64,000 bases of DNA from Pseudomonas putida (GCF_003228315.1 NZ_CP029693.1:1302001-1366000); one strand, 5' to 3'; counted from the stretch's first letter, positions 53,527-62,666 are shown. Notes: a model not told the origin generated them from the letters alone. Translations and numbers: made by a program.

Positions 53527-53553
53527 CCACTCATCACTGATGAGGAGTCAAGC

Positions 53554-54777
53554 ATGTCGCCCTTTCAATCCTTGCATCTGCCCAACGGCCAGACCCTCGG
53601 CAATCGCATCGCCAAAGCCGCGATGGAAGAGAACCTCGCCGACGGCCAGCAGGCGCCGGATCGTGCGCTGTTTCGTTTGTATCAAGCCTGGGCCGAAGGC
53701 GAAGCCGGACTGCTGCTGACCGGCAACGTGATGATCGACCGCCGCGCCATGACCGGCCCCGGCGGTGTGGTGCTGGAAGACGAACGCCACCTGGAACGGT
53801 TTCGCCAGTGGGCCAGCATCGGTCGTGCCGGTGGCGCGCACGTCTGGATGCAGCTCAATCATCCGGGGCGCCAGACCCTGGCTAACCTCGGCCAACAGGC
53901 ATTGGCGCCCTCCGCCGTGGCCCTGGACATGGGATCGTTTTCGAAGATGTTTGCCGAGCCCAAGCCCATGAGCGAGGCCGACATCGAAGAGGTGATCCAG
54001 CGTTTCGCGACCAGCGCCGCGCTGGCGGAAAAAGCCGGTTTCAGCGGCGTACAGATTCATGCTGCCCATGGTTACCTGCTGAGCCAGTTCCTCTCGCCGC
54101 TGACCAATCGCCGCAGCGACCACTGGGGCGGCTCGCTGGAAAACCGCGCGCGCTTGCTGTTGGCGGTGGTCGACGCGGTACGCAAGGTCGTGTCGCCAGG
54201 CTTTTGTGTGGCGGTGAAGCTCAACTCGGCGGACTTCCAACGCGGCGGGTTCGATGCCGACGATGCCCGGCAAGTGATCCAGTGGCTTAACGAAAAGCCG
54301 ATCGACCTGCTGGAACTCTCCGGTGGCAGCTACGAAGCGCCGGCGATGCAGGGCGAAGCCCGGGACGGCCGAACCCTGGCCCGCGAGGCATACTTTCTGG
54401 ACATGGCCAAGGAACTGGCCAGCGTCGCGCGCATGCCAGTGATGGTGACGGGCGGGATTCGCCGCCTGGCCATCGTCGAGCAGGTACTCGACAGCGGCAT
54501 CGCCATGGCTGGCATCGGCACAGCGCTGGCGGTTGAACCGCAGTTGGTCAAGCACTGGCGCGAAGGCCGGGACAGCCACCCGCAACTGCCGCCGATACGC
54601 TGGAAACGCAAACCCCTGGCGGCGCTGGCGAACATGGCGGTGGTGAAGTTTCAGTTGCAGCGCCTGAGTCGCGGCCGCAAGACCCGGCCGCAGGTGTCGG
54701 CGTTGTTGGCGTTGGTTCTGGATCGGTTCTACATTGCCCGGCGGACCCGGCAGTACCGGCAGGCGATGGGTAAGTAG
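53554..54777 (+). CDS. NADH:flavin oxidoreductase, Old Yellow Enzyme family
   Basis: 407 residues, FMN-binding TIM barrel. Family motifs: LPNGQTLGNRIAKAAMEENLAD, WMQLNHPGRQ, QIHAAHGYLLSQFLSPLTNRR with the HxxH-type substrate-binding pair, WGGSLENRARLLL and the FMN phosphate site MVTGGIRRLAIVEQVLDSG. Such enzymes reduce activated double bonds of enones or nitro compounds with NAD(P)H. The C-terminus has a ~60-residue basic extension (RLSRGRKTRPQVS) beyond the barrel. GAGGAG lies before the ATG. Often inducible by electrophiles; a MerR-like promoter is proposed just upstream. Confidence 0.92.
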   Translation: MSPFQSLHLPNGQTLGNRIAKAAMEENLADGQQAPDRALFRLYQAWAEGEAGLLLTGNVMIDRRAMTGPGGVVLEDERHLERFRQWASIGRAGGAHVWMQLNHPGRQTLANLGQQALAPSAVALDMGSFSKMFAEPKPMSEADIEEVIQRFATSAALAEKAGFSGVQIHAAHGYLLSQFLSPLTNRRSDHWGGSLENRARLLLAVVDAVRKVVSPGFCVAVKLNSADFQRGGFDADDARQVIQWLNEKPIDLLELSGGSYEAPAMQGEARDGRTLAREAYFLDMAKELASVARMPVMVTGGIRRLAIVEQVLDSGIAMAGIGTALAVEPQLVKHWREGRDSHPQLPPIRWKRKPLAALANMAVVKFQLQRLSRGRKTRPQVSALLALVLDRFYIARRTRQYRQAMGK

Positions 54778-54803
54778 CCAACATTGATGGCGGCTGAAAA
54801 TCC

Positions 54804-54875
54804 GCTATCGCGAGCAGGCTCGCTCCTACAGGGAAACGCATTCCAACTGTAGGAGCGAGCCTGCTCGCGAAGGCG
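54804..54875. repeat. REP pair, GCGAGCAGGCTCGCTCC type
   Basis: Compact inverted REP pair in the convergent gap between the flavin oxidoreductase gene and the VWA gene. Confidence 0.92.
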
Positions 54876-54895
54876 CCACTGAAGACAACACAACC

Positions 54896-55636
54896 TTAAT
54901 TGGGCAACAGCTCATCAATATGCCGGTACTCAGCCTGCAACTGCGCGGCCAACACCCTGCTGCGCCCAAGGCGAATCGGCCCCCGCTCCATGTCGATGAC
55001 CAGCCCCTGACAGTCAAGCGCAGGTAACGCTGCCCACTCCTTCAACCGGCCATCGGTCACCACCAGCACCCTCTGCTGCTCCGCCGCAAAGCGCATTCGC
55101 CGCGCTGCAAGCCAGTGCCCCGCTTCACCCAGCGCTGCCAATAAAGGCGTGCCACCACCCGCCCCGAGCCCATCAAGCCAGTGGCGCAAACCGCTGGAGG
55201 CTTTCAGCCCCTGCACCTGCCATTTGGGCGACACGCCACTGGCGGTCAGCAAGGCCAGGCGAGCGCGCTGGCGGTAGGCATCGTCGAACAGTTGCGCCAA
55301 CAGCCCTTTGGCATCGCTCAATGCCTGATGGCGACGGGTCGAAGCCGACGCGTCGACAATCACCAGCAACAGTTCATGGAGCGAGCGGGTGCGCAGCTGG
55401 AACAACAAATCCGCACGTCGGCGTGGCCGGCCGTTGAGCAAGGTTCCGGGCCAATTGACCAAGCCGTCGCGCGCGCTGTGCCGCTTGCCCTGCTTGCCGT
55501 GGTCCAGGCGTCCGGCTCGGGGTCTGGCATTCGCCCCCGCGTCGGATCGGGGGCGAATGCCTAGGGCTTTTTTGGCCAGCTGGGTACTTCTCGACGGGCG
55601 CCGGTCGGCAACGCCTGTGCGGGCATTTCGCCCCAC
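54896..55636 (-). CDS. VWA-domain protein, ChlD-like partner of cobaltochelatase
   Basis: Up to 246 residues. The C-terminal von Willebrand A domain has the MIDAS metal site: LLVIVDASASTRR (DxSxS), a Thr region, and VLVVTDGRLKEW. The basic N-terminal part (RHSARDGLVNWPGTLLNGRPRRRADLLF) resembles the linker of ChlD/BchD chelatase subunits. It would couple the AAA+ subunit to CobN for cobalt insertion. The frame opens with GTG at 55636, overlapping chlI by 76 bases; a TTG at 55462 would avoid the overlap, so the start is uncertain. Lies at the end of the cobW-cobN-chlI series. Confidence 0.75.
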   Translation of the reverse strand: MGRNARTGVADRRPSRSTQLAKKALGIRPRSDAGANARPRAGRLDHGKQGKRHSARDGLVNWPGTLLNGRPRRRADLLFQLRTRSLHELLLVIVDASASTRRHQALSDAKGLLAQLFDDAYRQRARLALLTASGVSPKWQVQGLKASSGLRHWLDGLGAGGGTPLLAALGEAGHWLAARRMRFAAEQQRVLVVTDGRLKEWAALPALDCQGLVIDMERGPIRLGRSRVLAAQLQAEYRHIDELLPN

Positions 55637-56559
55637 TGACCCTGGCCTTCGCCTGGGTTGGAATTTTGCGGTGATGTCGCCTGGTTTTGCTGTGGTGCCT
55701 GTGCCCGCTGTTCACGACGGCGATGGCGCAAGGCAAACTCCGCGACCGCGTCGATATCTTCCTCGGCAATGGCATTCGCCCCACGCCACGCCGCATGGGC
55801 CCGCGCCGCGCGCAGCCAGACCAGATCCGCGCGCAGACCATCGACGCCGGCCGCGAAGCAGTGTTCGGTAATCTGCGCCAGTGCCGCATCATCGAGGGGA
55901 ATGCTCGCCAGTGCACCGCGCGCCTTCTCGCAGCGCTCGCGCAAGGCTTGCTGCCCGCTCTCCCACGCGTCGCAAAAGCCTCGGGGATCGCTGTCGAAAT
56001 CCAGACGGCGACGGATGATCTGCCCTCGCTCGGCCGGAACAGTGTGACCGCCGAGTGCGACGTTCAAGCCAAAACGGTCAAGCAACTGAGGCCGCAGCTC
56101 GCCCTCTTCCGGGTTCATGGTGCCGATGAGCACGAATTTCGCCGAGTGACGGTGGGAAATGCCGTCGCGCTCCACCAGATTGGTGCCGCTGGCGGCCACG
56201 TCGAGCAGCAGGTCGACGAGGTGATCGGGCAGCAGATTGACTTCATCGACATAGAGCACGCCACCGTCGGCCTTGGCCAGCACACCGGGAGAAAACTGCG
56301 CGCGGCCTTCGCTCAGGGCGGCATCCAGATCGAGGGTGCCGACCAGACGCTCTTCGGTGGCGCCCAGCGGCAAGGTGACGAACTGGCCACTGGCGAGCAG
56401 ATCGGCCAGGCCCCGGGCCAGGGTCGACTTGGCCATGCCGCGCGGGCCTTCGATGAGTACCCCGCCGATCTTCGGATCGATGGCGGTCAGGTACAGCGCC
56501 AGTTTCAAGTCGTCGGCGCCGACCACGGCGGAGAGGGGGAAATGCGGGATGTCGGTCAT
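55561..56559 (-). CDS. chlI: AAA+ chelatase subunit, ChlI/BchI-like (cobaltochelatase ATPase)
   Basis: 332 residues. AAA+ ATPase with Walker A EGPRGMAKSTLARGL, Walker B GGVLYVDEVNLLPDHLVDLLLD, the BchI-type LPLGATEERLVGTLDL insertion and sensor 1 (KFVLIGTMNPEEGELRPQLLDRFG). The last ~40 residues are a Gln/Pro-rich tail. In pseudomonads this gene and the VWA partner stand behind cobN in place of the CobS-CobT pair of alpha-proteobacteria; both drive cobalt insertion into hydrogenobyrinate a,c-diamide. Cobalt-chelatase use is inferred from location; no chlorophyll genes would be expected. Confidence 0.85.
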   Translation of the reverse strand: MTDIPHFPLSAVVGADDLKLALYLTAIDPKIGGVLIEGPRGMAKSTLARGLADLLASGQFVTLPLGATEERLVGTLDLDAALSEGRAQFSPGVLAKADGGVLYVDEVNLLPDHLVDLLLDVAASGTNLVERDGISHRHSAKFVLIGTMNPEEGELRPQLLDRFGLNVALGGHTVPAERGQIIRRRLDFDSDPRGFCDAWESGQQALRERCEKARGALASIPLDDAALAQITEHCFAAGVDGLRADLVWLRAARAHAAWRGANAIAEEDIDAVAEFALRHRRREQRAQAPQQNQATSPQNSNPGEGQGQWGEMPAQALPTGARREVPSWPKKP

Positions 56560-56604
56560 TTTTGAATCTCGGTCATGGTCGGTGATCTCACAAACACCCT
56601 GGCC

Positions 56605-56691
56605 CCCTGTGGGAGCGAGCCTGCTCGCGATGGTGTATCAGATGAATCGATGTGACTGACACACCATCGCGAGCAGACTCGCTCCTACAGG
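56605..56691. repeat. REP pair between chlI and cobN
   Basis: Inverted REP pair (GGGAGCGAGCCTGCTCGCGAT ... ATCGCGAGCAGACTCGCTCC); the second copy has one changed base (CAGACTCG). It lies between two minus-strand genes of the same operon. Confidence 0.9.
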
Positions 56692-56705
56692 GGGACGGTG
56701 GTGCA

Positions 56706-59700
56706 TCAGGTGTCTTCTTCTATATCCAGCAACAGGTTTTCCAGCGCCTCACGGTACTCGCCCGGCTCCTTCCACATCCCCCGCTGCTGCGCTTCGAGCA
56801 TGCGCTCGGTCATGTCGCGCAGGGCGTGGGGATTGTGCTGGCGGACAAAATCCCGGGTGCCGGGGTCCAGCAGATAGGCATCGGCCAGCAACGCGTACTG
56901 ATGATCGTCGATCAACTGCGTGGTGGCGTCGAAGGCGAACAGGTTGTCGACGGTGGCCGCCATTTCGAACGCGCCTTTATAACCGTGACGTTTGACGCCT
57001 TCCAGCCACTTCGGATTGGCCGCGCGAGAGCGGATCACCCGGTTGAGTTCTTCCTTGAGCGTGCGAATCTTCGGCAGGTCCGGCTGGCTGTGATCGCCGT
57101 GATAACTGGCCGCCACCTCGCCACTCAGGCTTTCCACGGCAGCGAGCATGCCGCCCTGGAACTGGTAGTAGTCATTGGAATCGAGCAGATCGTGTTCACG
57201 GTTGTCCTGGTTCTGCAGCACCGCTTGCACCTGGCTCAGGCGCTGGGTGAATTGCTCGCGGGCTGCCGTGCCTTCGTCGGAACCGCCATAGGCGTAACCG
57301 CCCCAGTTCAGGTAAACCTCGGCCAGATCCTCGCGGCTCTGCCACAGGCGTCCGTCGATAGCGCCTTGCACACCCGCGCCGTAGGCACCGGGTTTGGCGC
57401 CGAAAATGCGCCAGCCGGCCTGACGTCGCGCCGCCTCTTCATCGATTCCCGATTGCAGCAGCGCTTCGCGTTCGGCACGAACCTTGGCGGCCAACGGGTT
57501 GAGATCATCCGGCTCATCCAGCGCGGCGACCGCTTGCACGGCGGCATCGAACAGGCGGATCAGGTTGGCAAAGGCATCGCGGAAGAAACCCGAGACCCGC
57601 AACGTGACGTCCACACGCGGGCGGTCGAGCAGGCTCAGGGGCAGAATTTCAAAATCATCGACTCGCTGGCTGCCCGTGGCCCACACGGGACGTACGCCCA
57701 TCAGCGCCATGGCCTGGGCGATGTCGTCACCGCCGGTGCGCATGGTCGCCGTGCCCCACACCGACAGCCCGAGCTGGCGCAGGTGATCGCCGTGATCCTG
57801 CAGATGGCGCTCGAGGATCAGGTTGGCCGACTGGAAACCGATGCGCCAGGCGGTGGTGGTGGGCAGGTTGCGCACATCCACTGAGTAGAAGTTGCGTCCG
57901 GTGGGCAGTACGTCCAGGCGACCGCGACTGGGCGCGCCGCTGGGGCCGGCGGGGACGAAACGACCGTTCAAGGCGTCGAGCAGGCCGCGCATTTCTGCGG
58001 GGCCGCAGGCGTCGAGCCTGGGTGCGACCACTTCGCGCAAGTTGTCGAGGATGGCCTGCACTTCAGCCCAGCCCGCTTCCTGTAGGAGCGAGCCTGCTCG
58101 CGATGAAGTGTCAGTCGACATCGATGTGTCTGAAAGTCCATCGCGAGCAGGCTCGCTCCTACAGGGGACCGTCAGTGCTTGCGAAATCAGTTGCGAGGCG
58201 AACAGCTCGAGACGCTCGCGGGTATCGCCCGTGGAGCGCCAAACCTCGTCACTGATCGACAACAATGATTCCGGTCGAGGCCCGTTCCACGGCTCGGCCA
58301 ACGCACAATCGAGCGGATCGAAACCGAGTTCAAACGCCCTGGCCAACGCCCGCAACAGGCTCGATTGCGCCCCGCGCCCATCACCTCGCGGAATACGCAG
58401 CAACGCCAGCAAAGTATCGATGCGCAGGCGCCCGGTCGGCGATTCGCCAAACACGTGCAAGCCGTCGCGGATCTGCGACTCTTTCAAGTCACACAGATAC
58501 GTATCCAGACGCGGCAGCCAGATCGCCGCATCGGCGTCACTGTCCAGCTGTTCGTCCAGTTGCAGTTCGCGATCGATGTGGGTATCGCGCACCAGTTGCA
58601 GGATGTCGCGCTGCAACTCCCGGGCGCGGCGTGGATCGAGCAGTTGTGCTTCGTAGTATTCGTCGGCCAGCAATTCGAGGTTGCGCAGCGGACCATAGGT
58701 TTCCGCGCGGGTCAGTGGCGGCATCAAGTGGTCGATGATCACCGCCTGGGTGCGCCGCTTGGCCTGGGCGCCCTCCCCCGGATCATTGACGATGAACGGA
58801 TAAATATTCGGCAGCGGCCCGAGCAGCGCATCCGGCCAGCAATTTTCGGACAGACCGACACCTTTGCCCGGCAGCCATTCCAGATTGCCGTGCTTGCCGA
58901 CGTGGATCACACCGTGGGCGCCGTAGGTGTTGCGCAGCCAGAAGTAAAACGCCAGATAACCGTGGGGCGGCACCAGGTCCGGGTCGTGATACACCGCGCT
59001 CGGGTCCACCTGATAACCCCGGGCCGGCTGGATGCCGACGAAAGTCAGGCCGAAACGCAACCCGGCGATCATCATTCGCCCGCCTCGACACATCGGGTCA
59101 TTCTCCGGCGATCCCCAACGCTCCAGAACCGCCGCGCGATTGTCTTCGGGCAGTGCGTTGAACATCGTCATGTAGTCGTCCATGGCCAGGCTTTGCTGGC
59201 AGGGACGCTGGTCGAGGTTGTCGAGATCGTTGCTGACTCCACCGAGCAATTGCTGAATCAGGCCAGTGCCGCTGTCAGGTAACTCCGCCGGCAGCGGGTA
59301 ACCCTCGGCATGCAGTGCACGCAGGATGTTCAGCGCTGCGGCCGGTGTATCGAGGCCCACGCCATTACCGATTCGACCGTCACGGGTCGGGTAGTTGGCG
59401 AGGATCAGGGCAATGCTTTTTTCTGCGTTGGGCAATCGCGCCAGATCGATCCAGCGCCGCGCCAGTTCGGCGACGAAATCCATGCGTTCCGGTGCAGGCC
59501 GGTAGCAGACCACATCGGACTGACTGCGCTCGCTGCGCCAGGCCAGGTCCTTGAAGCTGATCGGGCGGCTGATGATGCGCCCGTCCAGTTCCGGCAACGC
59601 GATGTGCATCGCCAGATCCCGAGGGCCGAGGCCCTGCTCGCTGGCGCGCCAGCCGGGTTCGTTGTCCTGGGCGCAAATCGCCTGAATCACCGGGATGTTG

Positions 59701-60548
59701 CGGCGAAACGGTCGCAGATGAGGCGCTTCGGGACTGGATTGGGCAAAGCCGGTGGTGTTCAGGATCACCCCCGCCTCGACCTCATCCAGCCAGTCCTCGA
59801 CCACCGAGAGGCAGCCGGGCTCTTTCAAACTGGCCAGGGCAATCGGCAGCGGATTCAACCCCGCTGCCTGCAAGCGCTGGCAGAAAACATCGATGAAAGC
59901 GGTGTTGGCCGCTTGCAGGTGCGAACGGTAAAACAGCACCGCCGCCACCGGCTGATCGGTCTGCCAGTCGGCTTGCCAGTCCTGCAGTGTCGCGGGGCTT
60001 TTTTGCGGGTGGTAGATCGCGGTGCGCGGCAGGGTTTGCGGCTCTGTCCATTCGTAGTCGCGACCCAGCCAGCGATCGGCCAGGCAACGAAACAGGTTCA
60101 GCGCATTGGCCATGCCGCCCTGGCGCAGAAAGTGCCACAAGCGGTCGCGGTCTTCGGCAACCACGGTGCTCAGGTCACTGAGTTCGGGGTCCGGGCGGTC
60201 ATCGCCCGGCACCAGGATCAATTGCACCCCGCGTTGCGACAACTCCACCAGCCGTTCGACGCCATAGCGCCAGTAGGCGATGCCACCGTGCAGTGAAATG
60301 AGAATGACTTTGGCGTGACGCAGCACCTCATCGACATACAGGTCGACCGAAGCGTGATTCTGCACCTGCATCGGATTGGCCAGGCGCACGCTCGGATAAT
60401 CGTCGGGCAACTGCTGCGCCGCTTCGGCGAGCAGTGCCAGGCTGGAGTCGCCGCTGCACAGGATCACCAGTTCGGCGGGGGTTTGTCCAAGGTCGGCAAT
60501 GTTGTCATCCGACACGAAACCGCCGGGCTGGGTCCTGAGCAGGTGCAT
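56706..60548 (-). CDS. cobN: Aerobic cobaltochelatase large subunit CobN
   Basis: 1280 residues. Inserts Co2+ into hydrogenobyrinic acid a,c-diamide in the aerobic cobalamin pathway, working with an AAA+/VWA pair. CobN/BchH features: LGVDTP-like GRIGNGVGLDTPAAALNIL, GVIHVGKHGNLEWLPGKGVGLS with metal-binding His, FIVNDPGEGAQAKRRTQAVIIDH and, near the C-terminus, RNHEHDLLDSNDYYQFQGG-like and YKGAFEM blocks. Residues ~795-823 are translated REP sequence (see 58080-58166), an in-frame insertion absent from the normal family. The gene begins 3 bases after cobW and is preceded by a cobalamin riboswitch. Confidence 0.95.
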   Translation of the reverse strand: MHLLRTQPGGFVSDDNIADLGQTPAELVILCSGDSSLALLAEAAQQLPDDYPSVRLANPMQVQNHASVDLYVDEVLRHAKVILISLHGGIAYWRYGVERLVELSQRGVQLILVPGDDRPDPELSDLSTVVAEDRDRLWHFLRQGGMANALNLFRCLADRWLGRDYEWTEPQTLPRTAIYHPQKSPATLQDWQADWQTDQPVAAVLFYRSHLQAANTAFIDVFCQRLQAAGLNPLPIALASLKEPGCLSVVEDWLDEVEAGVILNTTGFAQSSPEAPHLRPFRRNIPVIQAICAQDNEPGWRASEQGLGPRDLAMHIALPELDGRIISRPISFKDLAWRSERSQSDVVCYRPAPERMDFVAELARRWIDLARLPNAEKSIALILANYPTRDGRIGNGVGLDTPAAALNILRALHAEGYPLPAELPDSGTGLIQQLLGGVSNDLDNLDQRPCQQSLAMDDYMTMFNALPEDNRAAVLERWGSPENDPMCRGGRMMIAGLRFGLTFVGIQPARGYQVDPSAVYHDPDLVPPHGYLAFYFWLRNTYGAHGVIHVGKHGNLEWLPGKGVGLSENCWPDALLGPLPNIYPFIVNDPGEGAQAKRRTQAVIIDHLMPPLTRAETYGPLRNLELLADEYYEAQLLDPRRARELQRDILQLVRDTHIDRELQLDEQLDSDADAAIWLPRLDTYLCDLKESQIRDGLHVFGESPTGRLRIDTLLALLRIPRGDGRGAQSSLLRALARAFELGFDPLDCALAEPWNGPRPESLLSISDEVWRSTGDTRERLELFASQLISQALTVPCRSEPARDGLSDTSMSTDTSSRAGSLLQEAGWAEVQAILDNLREVVAPRLDACGPAEMRGLLDALNGRFVPAGPSGAPSRGRLDVLPTGRNFYSVDVRNLPTTTAWRIGFQSANLILERHLQDHGDHLRQLGLSVWGTATMRTGGDDIAQAMALMGVRPVWATGSQRVDDFEILPLSLLDRPRVDVTLRVSGFFRDAFANLIRLFDAAVQAVAALDEPDDLNPLAAKVRAEREALLQSGIDEEAARRQAGWRIFGAKPGAYGAGVQGAIDGRLWQSREDLAEVYLNWGGYAYGGSDEGTAAREQFTQRLSQVQAVLQNQDNREHDLLDSNDYYQFQGGMLAAVESLSGEVAASYHGDHSQPDLPKIRTLKEELNRVIRSRAANPKWLEGVKRHGYKGAFEMAATVDNLFAFDATTQLIDDHQYALLADAYLLDPGTRDFVRQHNPHALRDMTERMLEAQQRGMWKEPGEYREALENLLLDIEEDT
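58080..58166. repeat. REP pair inserted in frame inside cobN
   Basis: A complete inverted REP pair (GTAGGAGCGAGCCTGCTCGC ... GCGAGCAGGCTCGCTCCTAC) of 87 bases lies inside the cobN reading frame. The length is 29 codons exactly, and no stop is formed. On the cobN strand it encodes PCRSEPARDG ... SRAGSLLQ, typical REP-translation peptides. Confidence 0.92.
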
Positions 60549-60551
60549 GGC

Positions 60552-61619
60552 TTACACGCTGAGCGCGGCGCGCAATTGCGCTTCGAGGGCGGCGGCATCC
60601 AGCGTCTGGCCGATCAATACCAGGCGCGTGGTACGCGCTTCATCGGCCGCCCACTGACGGTCGAAATGCTTGTCGAAACGGGTGCCCACGCCCTGGATCA
60701 GCAGGCGCATCGGCTTGTTCGGGATCGCCGCGAAACCCTTGACCCGCAGGATGCTGTGCTGCACGACCAACTGAGTCAGTGCATCAAGCAGCAGGCTTTC
60801 GTCGGATGCAGGCAGTTCGATGGAAATGGAGTCGAAGGCGTCGTGATCGTGGTCGTCATGATCGTCGCCGTCGTGGTGATGATCATGGTGGCTGTGGCGG
60901 CCGTCGATATGCTCCTCGGAACCGGCGCCGAGGCCGATCAGCACGTCCAGCGGCAGGCGACCGTTGCTGGCTTCGATGACTTTCACCGCCGGCGGCAGTT
61001 CTTCGGCGACTTCCAGGCGTACGCGGGCCAGGTCTTCAGGGTTGATCAGGTCGGCCTTGTTGAGGATCACCAGGTCGGCGCTGGACAATTGGTCGGCGAA
61101 CAGTTCGTGCAGTGGCGATTCGTGGTCCAGGTTCGGGTCGAGTTTGCGCTGGGCGTCGACCTGGTCCGGGAAAGCGGCGAAGGTACCGGCGGCCACGGCC
61201 GGGCTGTCGACCACGGTGATCACCGCATCGACGGTGCAGGCGCTGCGGATTTCCGGCCACTGGAAGGCCTGGACCAGCGGCTTTGGCAGGGCCAGGCCCG
61301 AGGTTTCGATGAGGATGTGGTCAAGATCGCCGCGACGGGCCACCAGTTCGCGCATCACCGGGAAGAATTCTTCCTGGACGGTGCAGCACAGGCAGCCGTT
61401 GGCCAGTTCATAGACGCGGCCGCTGGCCTCTTCTTCGGTGCAGCCGATGGAACACTGCTTGAGGATTTCGCCGTCGATGCCCAGCTCGCCGAACTCGTTG
61501 ACGATCACTGCGATGCGACGCCCCTGGGCGTTGTCGAGCATGTGCCGCAGCAAGGTGGTTTTGCCCGAGCCGAGGAAACCGGTAACGATGGTGACGGGGA
61601 GTTTGGCCAGTGTTTTCAT
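60552..61619 (-). CDS. cobW: CobW-family GTP-dependent metal chaperone
   Basis: 355 residues, G3E GTPase. P-loop [15 protein letters not shown] near residue 15, the metal-binding GCLCC motif (CxCC, NGCLCCTVQEEF), a guanine-specificity NKAD (VILNKADLINPEDL) and a His/Asp-rich tract (~SHHDHHHDGDDHDDHDHD) suited to cobalt or zinc binding. CobW is thought to deliver Co2+ to CobN, and the gene stands directly before cobN (3-base gap). It is the first gene after a cobalamin riboswitch, so repressed when B12 is plentiful. Confidence 0.94.
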   Translation of the reverse strand: MKTLAKLPVTIVTGFLGSGKTTLLRHMLDNAQGRRIAVIVNEFGELGIDGEILKQCSIGCTEEEASGRVYELANGCLCCTVQEEFFPVMRELVARRGDLDHILIETSGLALPKPLVQAFQWPEIRSACTVDAVITVVDSPAVAAGTFAAFPDQVDAQRKLDPNLDHESPLHELFADQLSSADLVILNKADLINPEDLARVRLEVAEELPPAVKVIEASNGRLPLDVLIGLGAGSEEHIDGRHSHHDHHHDGDDHDDHDHDAFDSISIELPASDESLLLDALTQLVVQHSILRVKGFAAIPNKPMRLLIQGVGTRFDKHFDRQWAADEARTTRLVLIGQTLDAAALEAQLRAALSV

Positions 61620-61729
61620 CGGATGCCCTTTGGCAAGGTGGCGGGCATACGGGACGAGAACCGGCGGCGCAGGAGCGCGTCGGAAGTGTTCGCCACCGGA
61701 TCACCCCGCCCGGTTGTAGTGAGAATCTG

Positions 61730-61920
61730 TATCGAGGCAGGTCTCCTGGCTGACGGTGTGCCGGTCGTTCGACCGGCGTTGACTGCGCCTTCCCGCGCGC
61801 TCAGGACCTGAGCATGCAGTGGCGTGGCAGCGAACATCACCGTTCACAGTTGCGGGGGCAGCCGCGGCATCGACCGCGTTCCCTTCTTAGCTTCGACACA
61901 GGCCGAAGAACCTCGAAAGC
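61730..61920 (-). ncRNA. Cobalamin riboswitch controlling cobW-cobN
   Basis: On the minus strand the conserved B12 aptamer blocks appear in order: CGAGG (P0 arm), AAGAAGGGAACGCGGT, GCTGCCCCCGCAACTGTGA, GCCACTG, GCGGGAAGGCGC, then GTCAGCCAGGAGACCTGCC and the closing CCTCG arm. It lies 110 bases before the cobW start. Coenzyme B12 binding should lower expression of cobW-cobN. Confidence 0.93.
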
Positions 61921-61987
61921 GCAAGGCTACGCATCGTATTGGGGCGGGTCAATGATCATGCTGAGTTCTGTGGTGGCGGGGATGCCG

Positions 61988-62058
61988 CTATCGCGAGCAA
62001 GCTTTGCTCCCAAAGGTTGCCAGTGCCCTTGTGGGAGCAAAGCTTGCTCGCGATTGGG
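61988..62058. repeat. REP pair between the two riboswitches
   Basis: Inverted REP copies of a GCGAGCAAGCTTTGCTCC type (an AAGCTT core), between the divergent cobalamin riboswitches. Spacer of ~28 bases. Confidence 0.9.
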
Positions 62059-62127
62059 GCAACCGGGTCTGGAGTTGAGAACCGATGCCAATTGACGCCC
62101 CACCCCCGCCCATGCTCTCCTACACAA

Positions 62128-62335
62128 CTTGTTACGGGTGCCCTTCACAGGGTGAAACGGGAAACCGGTGAATCGTGTGCTTTACTCAAAGCCACGTCAG
62201 TCCGGTGCTGCCCCCGCAACGGTAAGCGAGCGAAGCGTCAGATCCACTGTGCCGATGAGGCATGGGAAGGTGATGCTTGCAGGTACAGGCACAGCCTGCG
62301 CCCCTCGTGAGCCCGGAGACCGGCCCGCAACACGA
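62128..62335 (+). ncRNA. Cobalamin riboswitch controlling cbtB-cbtA-cobE-cobM
   Basis: Plus-strand B12 aptamer: TTACGGGTGCCCTTCACAGG, GGTGAAACGGGAAACCGGTG, GCTGCCCCCGCAACGGTAAG, GCCACTG-like CCACTGTGCC, GGGAAGGTG and GAGCCCGGAGACCGGCCCG. It is followed about 125 bases later by cbtB. It is oriented away from the other riboswitch. Confidence 0.92.
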
Positions 62336-62460
62336 AGTGATCAAACTTCAGCTATGACAAACCCGCGGTGGGCGGGCGCTGTTCGAACCTCTGCATGCGT
62401 TGACGTGCGGGGATTCTTCATGCGCTCTAATTCCCCGCTGACAGAACAGAGGGAAACGCC

Positions 62461-62655
62461 ATGTCGATCATCAGCAGCACCGGCCACAGTGCCTCCTCCA
62501 GCAGCACTTCCACCCTTGCCCAACGCATCACCGCTGCTGTCTGCGCATCGGTCCTGGGTGCGTGCCTTGTGTATTTCGCCGGTTTCTCACACATCGAAGC
62601 GGTGCACAACGCCGCTCACGATACCCGTCACAGCTCCGCATTCCCGTGCCATTGA
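62461..62655 (+). CDS. cbtB: CbtB: small cobalt transporter subunit
   Basis: 64 residues. One membrane helix (ITAAVCASVLGACLVYFAGF) followed by a His-rich periplasmic C-terminus (SHIEAVHNAAHDTRHS) for metal binding, matching CbtB. CbtB and CbtA form a predicted B12-regulated cobalt uptake system. It directly follows the cobalamin riboswitch and is 11 bases ahead of cbtA. The short length is normal for the family. Confidence 0.93.
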   Translation: MSIISSTGHSASSSSTSTLAQRITAAVCASVLGACLVYFAGFSHIEAVHNAAHDTRHSSAFPCH

Positions 62656-62666
62656 GACCTGCCGAC

